Below are positions 26,236 to 34,610 of a stretch of 64,000 bases of DNA, in pieces. Every line of letters starts with the position of its first letter. The first letter of the stretch is position 1. The notes below the pieces were generated by a model. The model did no database searches. It had not been told where the DNA came from and was given only the letters and a program-made list of their open reading frames with translations. The stretch spans positions 1 to 64,000 of the forward strand of contig JBAXSE010000003.1 in the NCBI GenBank assembly GCA_037130845.1. Direction: 5' to 3'. Source of the stretch: 1-14-0-10-37-14 sp037130845 (GTDB taxonomy: Bacteria; Patescibacteriota; Patescibacteriia; Patescibacteriales; Patescibacteriaceae). The position numbers and the translations under genes were made by a program.

Positions 26236-26459
26236 ATCCCTGCGAAGACAGGGATCTTTCCATTCGGAATTGTTAAATATAGCAAAGTATTAAGATTGAG
26301 TAAGAATAATTTTTGTAGCGAATTTATAGCTAATAAATAAAAATAAATCCAGGATCCCTCCCTGGCGGGAGGCAAGCCTGCTGGAGTCTACTCGACGGTT
26401 GGCGGGCAATGATAAATTAAAAAAACGAATCCAGGATCCCTGCCTTCGCAGGGATAAAT
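26236..26459. repeat. Palindromic ATCCCTG/CAGGGAT repeats upstream of the transferase array
   Basis: ATCCCTG (26,236-26,242) pairs with CAGGGAT (26,249-26,255). Two further CCAGGATCCCT units follow (near 26,349 and 26,433), the second forming a stem with CAGGGATAAAT. The same family occurs at 4758, 44,874 and 45,116. It may act as the terminator of elp3. Confidence 0.55.
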
Positions 26460-26468
26460 AGGTTTAAC

Positions 26469-28184
26469 TTATTTGAGCCGTTTGACCATATAGGTGCCAT
26501 TGCGGCGGTAGCCTAGATGGCGGTAATAATCACGTACGCCGACGCCGGAAATGACGGCGATCTTGGCTTGTCCGGATTGGCGCGATAATTGCTCAGCGAT
26601 AGCCATCAGCCGTTTGCCCATGCCGAGGTGTTGCACTGTTCCGGCGTGCCCAAGGCGAGCCAGCTCGCCATAGACGTGCAGCTCTCGGATGAGCGCCGTG
26701 TTTTGCAATTCTAATAGCGGAGACATGCTGGCTAGGCGCAGGCGCAAGAAACCGTAAATAGTTTTGCCATCGGCAGATTCAAAACTGATAAAATATTCAT
26801 CAGCGCTGGCGTGGCGGTATTTGCGGATAATCAGGTCGGTAGCGGCCAGATCGGCAACGCGGCCTTGCGCCTCGCGGCAACGGATGCAGCGGCAATGGGC
26901 GCCGCGCTGTTGGATGAGTTGGCGGAAATTGGAAATCTTAGAGCCGGCCACAATCGATTCGGCCGGGATATCCCGCACCAGCCGCACGATGCGAGTCCAG
27001 GGCGGAGTTGCCTCTTTGCAAGCGACTATAACTTCGGCCAGCGAATCGTCATCGTAGGTATGGTATTTGCCGGCTTTCCACCAGCGGTAGAGCAGGCTGC
27101 CTTTGGTGACAACGGTCGGATAGAGTTTGATTTGGTCGGGGTTGTAAGGATTGTCCGGCAGAGCGGTTTGCAATAAATAGGCAGCGGTTTTGGCGGTCAG
27201 GCTGACGCTGGCCGGAGTGCGGAAAACGGTAATCTGGTCTTCTTGGCTGAATAGTCCGCGGTACATGACTATATCTTTTTCGGGGTTTGATCCGGGCAAG
27301 CCGGGCATGATGTGATAAGTTAGTTTGAAGCCATAGGCAAGCGCCAGGGCAGTAGCGCGCTGGATGTCGGCCACGGTTGATTCGCGCAGATTTTTTTTGA
27401 GTATTTCGTCGTCGATGGCTTGGACGCCCAGCTCGATGCGGGTGGCGCCCAGGGCGCGCATCTGTGCCAGTTCTTTGTGGTCCAAATAATCGGGGCGCGT
27501 TTCCAATGTGATGCCGATTAGGCGGTAAGCGGCTGTCTCGTTGATTAGCTGCTCTTTGGCCAGCCATTTTTTTAGCTGGGCCAGGGTAGCGGTTTCCTTA
27601 AGCGGTAAATAAGAGGCCTTGCGTTGGAAATGATTGGCCGCAAAGAAGCAGCTGGCGATGTACCAGTATTTATATTTGTCGGGCAGATATGACCAGGTGC
27701 CGCCGATGACGATCAATTCAATTTTTTCGGGCTGATGGCCGTTGGCCAGCAGGGCTTTGAGGCGGAAATGGATTTGCGCCGCCGGGTCATAGTCGCAGCG
27801 GATAGCGCGCATAACGGCCGGTTCGTTGGATAGATAACTTTTGGGCACCGATAATTCGGTGGGGCAGAAAGCGCAACGTCCAGGGCACGGGTAGGGCTTG
27901 ACTAAAACAGCCACCGGCGCGACGCCGGACAATGTGCGAACCGCGCGCTTTTTGAGCAGCTTAATCAAGCCTGCCACCTGAGCGTGGTCTGCCACCTGCG
28001 ACGGCTTAATCGTTTTTGAATTATGAGCCAGCTGCTTGAGCGCTGCGATAATCTCGCTATAAGGAGGCAGGCCTTGTTTGACTTGCTTGGCAACTTTTTT
28101 TGTTATTGCCGATATTTCCAAGGCGGAGGTCGGTTGATCTTGCAATAATCTTTCGGCAATGGCTAGTGCGATGGGCTTTGTCAT
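26469..28184 (-). CDS. elp3: Elp3-like radical SAM / GNAT tRNA U34 enzyme
   Basis: Single-protein bacterial version of Elongator subunit 3, which adds a carboxymethyl group at C5 of wobble U34. The radical-SAM cluster motif is CPGRCAFCPTE (C100, C104, C107), preceded by a basic tRNA-binding N-terminus. TLETRPDYLD and PGLPGSNPEKD belong to the core. The C-terminal 160 residues are an acetyltransferase (GNAT) domain with the acetyl-CoA loop QHLGMGKRL and GVGVRDYYRHLGY. At 571 residues it is complete. MnmA in this window thiolates the same base. Confidence 0.93.
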   Translation of the reverse strand: MTKPIALAIAERLLQDQPTSALEISAITKKVAKQVKQGLPPYSEIIAALKQLAHNSKTIKPSQVADHAQVAGLIKLLKKRAVRTLSGVAPVAVLVKPYPCPGRCAFCPTELSVPKSYLSNEPAVMRAIRCDYDPAAQIHFRLKALLANGHQPEKIELIVIGGTWSYLPDKYKYWYIASCFFAANHFQRKASYLPLKETATLAQLKKWLAKEQLINETAAYRLIGITLETRPDYLDHKELAQMRALGATRIELGVQAIDDEILKKNLRESTVADIQRATALALAYGFKLTYHIMPGLPGSNPEKDIVMYRGLFSQEDQITVFRTPASVSLTAKTAAYLLQTALPDNPYNPDQIKLYPTVVTKGSLLYRWWKAGKYHTYDDDSLAEVIVACKEATPPWTRIVRLVRDIPAESIVAGSKISNFRQLIQQRGAHCRCIRCREAQGRVADLAATDLIIRKYRHASADEYFISFESADGKTIYGFLRLRLASMSPLLELQNTALIRELHVYGELARLGHAGTVQHLGMGKRLMAIAEQLSRQSGQAKIAVISGVGVRDYYRHLGYRRNGTYMVKRLK

Positions 28185-28290
28185 GTTTTCTAAAAAATGT
28201 TATAATTGTGTATAAGTTTGCTAACCCAATTTTAACCTTGTTTAAATAGGCCGAGCTAGCTAAAACATTAAGACATTAAACCATAAAATT

Positions 28291-29481
28291 ATGACAAAAA
28301 CAAGCGTCAAGGCTTTGCTCTTGGTAGCTGCCGTCTCCATTGCCGTGCCTTTGGCTAGCATGGCCGCTACAGCGAAACCTCTCACTTCCCAAGTATTAGA
28401 TGCCGGGAAGGAAATACAGGGCAATTATTTCGCGGCAGCTAACAATATTTCGATTGAGGGCCATGTTACCGGTGATTTATTTTGTGCCGGTTCGACAGTA
28501 GAAGTAAAAGGTGAGGTTGATGGAGATGTTGTTTGCGCCGCCCAGACCTTGATTATTTCCGGCGTGGTGCATGGCAGCATCCGCAGCGTCGGTTCTGCCG
28601 TCAGCGTCGAAAACAGAGTCGGCCGCAATCTGATGGTTGTAGCGTCTGACCTGATTATCGGTCCCAAGGCGGACATCGGCATGGATGCTATGTTTTGGGC
28701 GGGCCGCGTCAATCACATGGGCTTGGTCAATGGCTCAATGCGCGGGCGCGCTTATCAGATCTTTTTGTCCGGCAAGGTGGCTCAGAACGTCTTTTTCATC
28801 TTCGAAGATGTCTATACCGCCAGCGCCTATAAACCTTTAATCATGCAAGAGCGCGCTTCAATAGGCGGCAACTTGACTTATCGTTCGGCTTTTGACGCTT
28901 CTATCGCCAGCCGTCCGAGTATTAGCGGCAATGTCACCAAGGAAGCGAGCAACAATTTTGGTTTCTTGGCGCTAAGCATCGCTCGCATGTGGATCTGGTG
29001 CAGAATCGTCGCTATTTTTAGCGCGGTTATTATCGGTTTGTTCTTGATGAAACTTTGGCGCAAACGGACTATGGAAGTGGCTGACTTGATGGTGGCCAAG
29101 CCTTTTATTTCAATCGGCTGGGGCGCCTTGGTAACTGTTTTAATCCCGGTGCTGGCCATCTTCTTGGCGATGACTATTATCGGTTTGCCGATTAGTATTA
29201 TCTTGATGTGCTTATGGCTGACGTCGATTATGATTGCTAAGCCGGTTGCCGCTATTATGGTTGGCTATATGATGATGGGACGTTATAAACATAAGCCAAA
29301 TGACAAGAAAGCGCGTAAGGAAGTCGATAATATTAATCCTGTATATGTCATGATTCTCGGTGTTATCGTAACTTATGCCTTGATGGCCGTGCCGTTATTC
29401 GGGTTTTTCCTAGCTGTCTTGCTGAGCTCTTGGGCTATCGGCGCCGCTTGGATGCTGTGCAAGGATATACGCAAAGCTTAG
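28291..29481 (+). CDS. Membrane protein with an exported bactofilin-like beta-helix
   Basis: 396 aa. A signal peptide (1-25) precedes a domain of about 180 residues made of short glycine-rich repeats (ISIEGHVTGDLFC, VEVKGEVDGDVVC, LIISGVVHGSI), the pattern of polymer-forming bactofilin/DUF342-like beta-helices. From about residue 225 there are four hydrophobic segments. Classical bactofilins are cytosolic; here the helix would face outward. A structural role in the envelope is inference. It is divergent from elp3 and ends at a good terminator. Confidence 0.75.
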   Translation: MTKTSVKALLLVAAVSIAVPLASMAATAKPLTSQVLDAGKEIQGNYFAAANNISIEGHVTGDLFCAGSTVEVKGEVDGDVVCAAQTLIISGVVHGSIRSVGSAVSVENRVGRNLMVVASDLIIGPKADIGMDAMFWAGRVNHMGLVNGSMRGRAYQIFLSGKVAQNVFFIFEDVYTASAYKPLIMQERASIGGNLTYRSAFDASIASRPSISGNVTKEASNNFGFLALSIARMWIWCRIVAIFSAVIIGLFLMKLWRKRTMEVADLMVAKPFISIGWGALVTVLIPVLAIFLAMTIIGLPISIILMCLWLTSIMIAKPVAAIMVGYMMMGRYKHKPNDKKARKEVDNINPVYVMILGVIVTYALMAVPLFGFFLAVLLSSWAIGAAWMLCKDIRKA

Positions 29482-29503
29482 TTCTATTTGTATATTTCAG
29501 ACA

Positions 29504-29528
29504 AAGCCTCGCCTGGTCGGCGGGGCTT
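29504..29528 (+). terminator. Terminator of the bactofilin-like gene
   Basis: AAGCCTCGCC (29,504-29,513), loop TGGTC, GGCGGGGCTT (29,519-29,528), then TT. Confidence 0.75.
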
Positions 29529-29575
29529 TTGACTTCAGGGGCCATTTCGGTTTATGATTAAGAAAAATAACCCAT

Positions 29576-31030
29576 ATGCAAGCAAATAAATTAACGATTA
29601 CCGAAGCCAGGGCATTATTGGATAGCGGCCAATTGACAGCCGTTCAATTGACGCAAGATTGCCTAGCTGCGATTGAAGATCAAAACGACCGGCTTAACGC
29701 CTGTTTGGAAATAAATAGCAAACAGGCCTTGGCTGAGGCTGTTGCGGCTGATCGACGTCTTAGCGAAGGGGAGCGCGGCGGAGTGTTGGGCATCCCGTAT
29801 CTGGCTAAGGATAATATCTTGGCCAAGGGCTTCCGCGCTACGGCCGCTTCTAGGATGTTGGCGGATTATCAGGCGCCTTATGATGCTACGGTTGTCTCAC
29901 GTTTGAATGCGGCCGGGGCAATCTTGCTAGGCAAGACCAACCTGGATGAATTCGCTCATGGCGCTTCGACCGAGACCAGCTGCTACGGCGTAACCAAGAA
30001 TCCTTGGAATCCGGAACATGTGCCTGGCGGTTCTTCGGGCGGTTCGGCGGCGGCTGTGGCAGCCAACCTGGCCTTGTTTGCCCTGGGCACGGACACTGGC
30101 GGCTCGGTGCGCCATCCGGCGTCTTTCTGCGGCGTGGTGGGGCTCAAGCCGACCTACGGCTTGTGTTCTCGTTGGGGGCTGATTGCTATGACCAGCTCGA
30201 CCGATGTACCGGGCATCCTGGCCAAGACGGCAGCTGACGCTTCTTTGGTTTTGTCGGCGATGGCCGGAGCAGATGAATTGGACAGCACTACTCTGCCGCG
30301 AGAATTAGAGGCGTATCAGGGTGAAATGAATGAAATAAAAATCAAAGGATTAAAGATCGGCATCGTGGAAGAATTTATGACTGACGCGGTGGCCGAACCG
30401 GTCAAAGCGGGCATTAGACAGACGATTGAGCTTTTGGAAAAAGCCGGTGCGACGGTTAGCGCGGCCAAACTGCCTTATGCCGGCTATGGCGTGAGCGTTT
30501 ATTATGTTATTACGCCTTCGGAAATCAGTTCCAATCTGGCTCGTTTCGATGGTTTGCGCTTTGGCTACAGAGCCGAAGGCAATGCGGACTTGGCTGCCGA
30601 TTATCGCATCAACCGAGGGCAGGGCTTCGGCGACGAAGTCAAACGCCGCATTATGCTGGGCACCTACGCGCTCAGCGCCGGCTATCATGATCAATATTAT
30701 CTCAAAGCGCAACAAGTGCGCACTTTGATTGCGCGTGATTTTGCCAAGGCTTTCTCTAGTTTTGATTTATTATTATGTCCGTCAACGCCAGGCACCGCCT
30801 TTCGGATTGGCGAGCAGATCGGCGATCCTCTCAAGATGTATCTGGAAGATATCTTTTTGACGCCGGCATCGCTGGCCGGTTTGCCGGCTGTCAGTATCCC
30901 TTCCGGCTTGGCTGATGGCCTGCCGACTGCCTTGCAATTGATCGGTCCTAAGCTGAGCGAGGCACTGTTGCTAGCGGTCGGCCAGGAATTGATGGACGGC
31001 TTGGTGGCAGGGCGGCTAGACAAAGAATAA
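29576..31030 (+). CDS. gatA: Aspartyl/glutamyl-tRNA amidotransferase subunit A
   Basis: Amidase-signature subunit of GatCAB, which releases ammonia from glutamine to convert Glu-tRNA-Gln (and Asp-tRNA-Asn) to the amide form. The Ser-cis-Ser-Lys triad is complete: K78 (LAKDN), S153 (VPGGSSGGS) and S177 (GTDTGGSVRHP), one residue off from the well-studied Staphylococcus numbering. 484 residues is normal. gatC and gatB are not adjacent. The next gene starts 1 nt after its stop. Confidence 0.95.
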   Translation: MQANKLTITEARALLDSGQLTAVQLTQDCLAAIEDQNDRLNACLEINSKQALAEAVAADRRLSEGERGGVLGIPYLAKDNILAKGFRATAASRMLADYQAPYDATVVSRLNAAGAILLGKTNLDEFAHGASTETSCYGVTKNPWNPEHVPGGSSGGSAAAVAANLALFALGTDTGGSVRHPASFCGVVGLKPTYGLCSRWGLIAMTSSTDVPGILAKTAADASLVLSAMAGADELDSTTLPRELEAYQGEMNEIKIKGLKIGIVEEFMTDAVAEPVKAGIRQTIELLEKAGATVSAAKLPYAGYGVSVYYVITPSEISSNLARFDGLRFGYRAEGNADLAADYRINRGQGFGDEVKRRIMLGTYALSAGYHDQYYLKAQQVRTLIARDFAKAFSSFDLLLCPSTPGTAFRIGEQIGDPLKMYLEDIFLTPASLAGLPAVSIPSGLADGLPTALQLIGPKLSEALLLAVGQELMDGLVAGRLDKE

Positions 31031-31031
31031 T

Positions 31032-31805
31032 ATGGCCTTTGCTTCCAGAAAAACGATATATTTTTTTGCGGTGGGACTGGCAGTTGTTTTTGGCTTGCTG
31101 ACAACAGTCTATTTTAGCAATCCGGATCATCGCCAGTTTGCTCGGTTGGACAAGAAGAGCTTGTTGGTGCGCAACAAGACCGATGAAGACCGCTTGCGTG
31201 AACTTAACGCGCGGGCGTTGGCCGAGGCAGCAACCAAGGTGCCGCAACCGGTGCCGGCTATGGCTGCCGCCGATATTGTGGCGGGCAGTCGCCAAGCGCC
31301 CATTATCTTGATAGTTTATTATGACTTCTCTTCGCCCTTCAGCGGCCGCTTTCATGAGGTGGTCAAGGAGGCGATAGCCAAATATAAAGACAGTCTCGAT
31401 GTAGTTTGGCGTGTCTACCCTCTGGAAGGTCGACCGGAAGCTTTGTCAGCGGGCCTGGCCTTCCGTTGCGCGGCCGGACAGGGCAGCGCCGCGGTTTTTG
31501 CCGATCGTTTGTTCGGTTTGCAGCGATCAGGGCAATTGATGATTGATAAATATCTGGAGGCGGCAAAGGCCGAAAATCTTGATATGGCCAAATTTAAGAT
31601 CTGTCTGGATAACAAGCAATATTTGGCAGATATTATGCAGGCCAAGGCCCGGGCCGAAGCGGCCGGAGTGACCGGCGCCCCCTATGCCTTTCTTAACGGC
31701 CGCCCCTTGCCGGGCGCCTGGCAATTTGTCGATTTTTCCGGCCCCAACGGCCAGCCTCAAGAGGGCCTGGGCACCATGATTGACAAACTGCTCAAAAACA
31801 AGTAA
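31032..31805 (+). CDS. Membrane-anchored DsbA-like thioredoxin-fold protein lacking the CxxC
   Basis: 257 aa. One N-terminal membrane anchor (8-28) is followed by a linker and a DsbA/Thioredoxin_4-type domain from about residue 88. The family active site DFxCPFCGRFH reads DFSSPFSGRFHE (residues 98-109), with both cysteines replaced by serine (S101, S104). The cis-proline region VTGAPYAFLNGRPLPGA is intact. A dithiol oxidase role is therefore unlikely; a chaperone or binding role is possible. Only two cysteines remain (AFRCAA and KICLD). Probably cotranscribed with gatA. Confidence 0.82.
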   Translation: MAFASRKTIYFFAVGLAVVFGLLTTVYFSNPDHRQFARLDKKSLLVRNKTDEDRLRELNARALAEAATKVPQPVPAMAAADIVAGSRQAPIILIVYYDFSSPFSGRFHEVVKEAIAKYKDSLDVVWRVYPLEGRPEALSAGLAFRCAAGQGSAAVFADRLFGLQRSGQLMIDKYLEAAKAENLDMAKFKICLDNKQYLADIMQAKARAEAAGVTGAPYAFLNGRPLPGAWQFVDFSGPNGQPQEGLGTMIDKLLKNK

Positions 31806-31912
31806 AATCCAGGTGGTCTTACCAAAGGCCTTTTTGTTTACTTTTATTAGTAAATATTAAGTAAATATCAAAAAAGAACTTAAAATTGATAATTGACAAT
31901 TGTTAATTGATT

Positions 31913-31999
31913 GGAGAGTTCGCATAGTGGCCGAGTGCGCTCGCTTGGAAAGCGGGTAAGGTGTCAAAGCCTTCGAGGGTTCGAATCCCTCACTCTCCG
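31913..31999 (+). tRNA. tRNA-Ser (anticodon GGA)
   Basis: Acceptor GGAGAGT (31,913-31,919) pairs with ACTCTCC (31,992-31,998), discriminator G. The anticodon loop TTGGAAA has GGA at 31,947-31,949. A long variable arm typical of class II tRNA and the T arm GAGGGTTCGAATCCCTC are present. CCA is not encoded. Confidence 0.94.
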
Positions 32000-32000
32000 C

Positions 32001-32044
32001 ATATAAAATAAATTCACTTTTACTGAAGTGAATTTATTTTATAT
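32001..32044. terminator. 19-bp perfect hairpin after tRNA-Ser
   Basis: ATATAAAATAAATTCACTT (32,001-32,019) is exactly complementary to 32,026-32,044, with a 6-nt loop. It is A/T-rich, so the 3' arm can serve as the U tract. Probably the tRNA terminator, usable in both directions. Confidence 0.65.
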
Positions 32045-32055
32045 GTAGCGGAATG

Positions 32056-32236
32056 ACGAGGGATTCGAACTGGTCAGGAGTGAGCTAAAGGCATTTGCGT
32101 CTGAGCAAATGCCTTGCAGTTTACCCGCCGAAGAGGCGGGCGAGCGTCGGACGAGGCTCCAGTGGAGCCTTGGACGCCAACCCTGGACAAGTGAGGCGTC
32201 AGGCCGCAGGCCTAGCTGAGCGCGTAAATCCCTCGT
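32056..32236. ncRNA. Candidate multi-hairpin structured RNA or element after tRNA-Ser
   Basis: ACGAGGGATT (32,056-32,065) and AATCCCTCGT (32,227-32,236) close a 181-nt segment. Inside are AAGGCATTTGC/GCAAATGCCTT (32,088-32,115), CCCGCC/GGCGGG (32,124-32,140), AGGCTCC/GGAGCCT (32,154-32,170), GACGCC/GGCGTC (32,173-32,200) and AGGCC/GGCCT (32,201-32,212). The minus strand at the closing helix reads TTCGAATCCCTC, like the T arm of the neighbouring tRNA-Ser. No protein frame fits. The strand and family are unknown. Confidence 0.5.
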
Positions 32237-32321
32237 AGAACTTTAATATTTTACAAGCCATGAAATATTAAACGTATAAATTAATTACGATCTTTACAAA
32301 CAAATATTAGAAAGGGAAAGC

Positions 32322-33011
32322 ATGAAATACGGCTTTATTTTTGATTTAGACGGCACACTGATTGATACTCAGCTATTGTTCCATGCCAAAGCCGAAAGTA
32401 TTATTTTTTCTCAGCATGGCTTGAATTTTGAACCGGCAGAAATTTCCGCGCGTTATGCGGGCATCTCAACTCGCAAGATCTTCGAAGATTTATTGCCGCA
32501 ACAAGACGCTGACAGATTAGTCCGGCAGAAATGGGAAATAATGGATCAACTGGTGCGTATTAATCCGCCGATCGCCTTGCCTGGCATGCTCGAAGTCTGT
32601 CGTTTTCTTAAGTCACGGTCGATTCCGATAATCATCGCTTCAGCCTCGCCTCGGTCTTGGATAAAGCTTTGCTTAGGTCAGCCGGTGAATACGAATAATC
32701 GTTGTTCGTTGAATCTCTTGGATGTATTTGGCGATAATTATGTCTCCGCCGAAGAATGTGAAAATGGCAAACCAGCTCCTGATGTTTTTCTCTTGGGCAA
32801 AGATACGTTGGCTATTCCTGATCCGGACAATGTTATTGATTGGACTGTTGTCGGCGATGGCGAATCAGATGTTGCCGGAGGCTTGGCCGCAGGTATGAAG
32901 GTGCTTTTCTTATCGAATGACAATAAGAGCTTTGATACACATCCAAATGTGAAAAGATTTCCAAACAGCATAAGACTGGCAAATCACATCAAGGATCTGG
33001 TAGCAGCCTAA
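32322..33011 (+). CDS. HAD-superfamily hydrolase (phosphoglucomutase/phosphatase-like)
   Basis: 229 aa. HAD motif I is FDLDGTLID (8-16), motif II is ASASP, the lysine of motif III lies in NGKPAPDVFLL, and motif IV is VVGDGESDVAGGLAAG. A helical cap (about 20-90) between motifs I and II marks subclass I, like beta-phosphoglucomutase or phosphoglycolate phosphatase. Substrate unknown. Good ribosome binding site (GAAAGGGAAAGC before ATG) and own terminator. Confidence 0.85.
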   Translation: MKYGFIFDLDGTLIDTQLLFHAKAESIIFSQHGLNFEPAEISARYAGISTRKIFEDLLPQQDADRLVRQKWEIMDQLVRINPPIALPGMLEVCRFLKSRSIPIIIASASPRSWIKLCLGQPVNTNNRCSLNLLDVFGDNYVSAEECENGKPAPDVFLLGKDTLAIPDPDNVIDWTVVGDGESDVAGGLAAGMKVLFLSNDNKSFDTHPNVKRFPNSIRLANHIKDLVAA

Positions 33012-33051
33012 TGTAAAGTAATTTGAAGAATTGTAATAAGAGTTCATTCTC

Positions 33052-33077
33052 AGCAGAGTCTATCCTAAGACTCTGCT
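33052..33077 (+). terminator. Terminator of the HAD gene
   Basis: AGCAGAGTCT (33,052-33,061) pairs with AGACTCTGCT (33,068-33,077), followed by TTTTTTC. Confidence 0.85.
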
Positions 33078-33177
33078 TTTTTCTTTACCGAAGCCCAGTC
33101 TCGGTTATGGGGTCAGGCCTTGTGTTTGACTTTATTGTCAAGAGATTATGATTTAAGCCTTGATTCCAATTAAACAA

Positions 33178-33202
33178 AAGAATCGCCATTATGGCGGTTC
33201 TT
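33178..33202 (+). terminator. Second terminator-like hairpin with no obvious upstream gene
   Basis: AAGAATCGCC (33,178-33,187) pairs with GGCGGTTCTT (33,193-33,202), followed by TTTAC. The 100 bp between this and the previous terminator contain GGGGTCAGGCCTTGTG, a motif that recurs inverted near 35,020. Confidence 0.55.
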
Positions 33203-33262
33203 TTTACTTTGGCGGGCTTTGCGATAGACTTAATTATGAGCTAATTCTTGCAACATAAATTT

Positions 33263-33985
33263 ATGAGATTCATTATGTATCTGTTGTTGGTTGGTGGTAC
33301 GATTCTATTGTATTCAAAGTTCGGGTCGGATTGCAGCGGACAGAGCGGCCTTGGTGCTGGAGTACCTTGTATTCTCGAAGCAATGGCTGTGTGGGTGGTT
33401 TTGTTTGTTATTATTATGATTTTCGAATCAATGCGAGCAATCTTGGAAATAAGACGGTTGTCCGCCTTGCCAAGACAGGAATCAAACGAAGAGCCTGTGA
33501 CGCCTTTATATAGTATCTTTTTCTACGAGAAAGTAAGCAGACTTTTTATTATTATCGGTTTCGTTTATATATACATGCGGGGCTTCGATATTGCGCCAAC
33601 CGTTCTATTGTTCTTTTGCTGGCCTTGGCTGCTTATGTTAGGTGTAGCTATTTACCAAACTTACAAGCCGCATGCATTTTTCAGTCGACCAGGTTTTGTG
33701 ATACTTTCTTCTTTATTAACTAAGTTGATTGGTGTGCTGATATTATTGCCAGTGTTTTTTTCTGTTGCTTATCGTTCTGATTATTTCTTTGGGCTTATAT
33801 TAATCGAAGTGATAGCGGCTATTATATTATACAAGAAACAGCGCCCAACTAGCCTGCGGTTTTCGTTGATAGATCTGATCATTGTCATTGTTATCATAGC
33901 CAGCGGAATACCGTTCCATCAGCTCAAATTTTGTTATCATAATGTCTGTCCCAAAAATATACCCTTTGTGAACCAGCGTAAATAA
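33263..33985 (+). CDS. Hypothetical multi-span membrane protein, 240 aa
   Basis: Unrecognised. Six hydrophobic segments are visible (about 4-20, 43-63, 88-108, 115-133, 150-172 and 177-193), with a seventh weak one near 207-225. The ATG at 33,263 is preferred to a TTG 15 nt upstream, since it starts at the first membrane segment. More A/T-rich than the genes around it, which with the neighbouring toxin-antitoxin pair suggests acquired DNA. Confidence 0.65.
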   Translation: MRFIMYLLLVGGTILLYSKFGSDCSGQSGLGAGVPCILEAMAVWVVLFVIIMIFESMRAILEIRRLSALPRQESNEEPVTPLYSIFFYEKVSRLFIIIGFVYIYMRGFDIAPTVLLFFCWPWLLMLGVAIYQTYKPHAFFSRPGFVILSSLLTKLIGVLILLPVFFSVAYRSDYFFGLILIEVIAAIILYKKQRPTSLRFSLIDLIIVIVIIASGIPFHQLKFCYHNVCPKNIPFVNQRK

Positions 33986-34022
33986 TCTTTTCGCAATTCA
34001 AGAACATACCTATCAAGAACCT

Positions 34023-34044
34023 AAAAACAGCTCCGGCTGTTTTT
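34023..34044 (+). terminator. Terminator of the 33263-33985 gene
   Basis: AAAAACAGC (34,023-34,031), loop TCCG, GCTGTTTTT (34,036-34,044). Confidence 0.8.
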
Positions 34045-34122
34045 TGGTATAATAGCAGACTTTCGCTTTTTGTTCGGATATGCTATAATCGAGGTTATTG
34101 TATAATATCAATTATATGAGTA

Positions 34123-34248
34123 ATGAGAAAAAGAGATAAAGAACTTGATTCCTACTGGGGGACAAATTGTCCCCAACTTGAGATAATTGCAAAGATGGCA
34201 AATTATGAAGAGTGTTCTGTGCAAACGTTTATGGAATTTTTCGAATAA
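34123..34248 (+). CDS. Possible small protein, 41 aa
   Basis: An open frame starting MRKRDKELDSYWG and ending in FMEFFE. No Shine-Dalgarno is seen, but TATAAT-like boxes lie 17-40 nt upstream. It contains the palindrome GGGGACAA-A-TTGTCCCC at about 34,157. It may be a real small gene or a chance frame in the higBA upstream region. Confidence 0.25.
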   Translation: MRKRDKELDSYWGTNCPQLEIIAKMANYEECSVQTFMEFFE

Positions 34249-34281
34249 CTTTATAATAACCTACAAAAAAAGATGGAATGC

Positions 34282-34310
34282 TTGACTATTTCCCAAAATG
34301 GGAATAATAT
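34282..34310 (+). promoter_or_regulatory. higBA promoter with a palindromic operator in its spacer
   Basis: TTGACT (34,282-34,287) and TAATAT (34,305-34,310) are separated by exactly 17 bp. The spacer carries the palindrome TTCCCA-AAA-TGGGAA (34,290-34,304), a likely site for autorepression by the antitoxin. The expected transcription start coincides with the higB ATG at 34,317, so the mRNA is probably leaderless. Confidence 0.75.
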
Positions 34311-34316
34311 ACTTTT

Positions 34317-34610
34317 ATGAGAATTATCGCCTTGAAAACATTACATGATTTCTATACTCGGCATAGCGATGTCGAACAAAGTCTGCGGGCCTGGTATCAT
34401 GAGACTAAGGGTGAATCGTGGAAGCTGCCCAGGGATATAAAAAATAAATATCACAATGCCAGTATTGTCGCCAATAATAGAGTCGTCTTCAATATACAAG
34501 GCAATAAATACCGATTAGTAGTGGCCGTCAGGTACGATTTGCAGATAGTCTATATCAGATTCGTCGGTACGCATAATGATTATGATAAAATTGATGCTAC
34601 AAATATATGA
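34317..34610 (+). CDS. higB: HigB-like toxin (mRNA interferase)
   Basis: 97 aa, matching the HigB_toxin type of RelE-superfamily RNases that cut mRNA on the ribosome. MRIIALKTLHDFYTRHSDVEQSLRAW at the start, NNRVVFNIQGNKYRLV in the middle and IRFVGTHNDYDKI at the end are typical. The order is toxin first, antitoxin second, with an ATGA overlap. No ribosome binding site is present; the promoter suggests a leaderless start. Confidence 0.9.
   Translation: MRIIALKTLHDFYTRHSDVEQSLRAWYHETKGESWKLPRDIKNKYHNASIVANNRVVFNIQGNKYRLVVAVRYDLQIVYIRFVGTHNDYDKIDATNI

Noticed and set aside
32056..32236. tmRNA (ssrA)
   Set aside because: Too short, no tRNA-Ala-like acceptor ends and no tag-peptide frame, despite a T-arm-like stretch.
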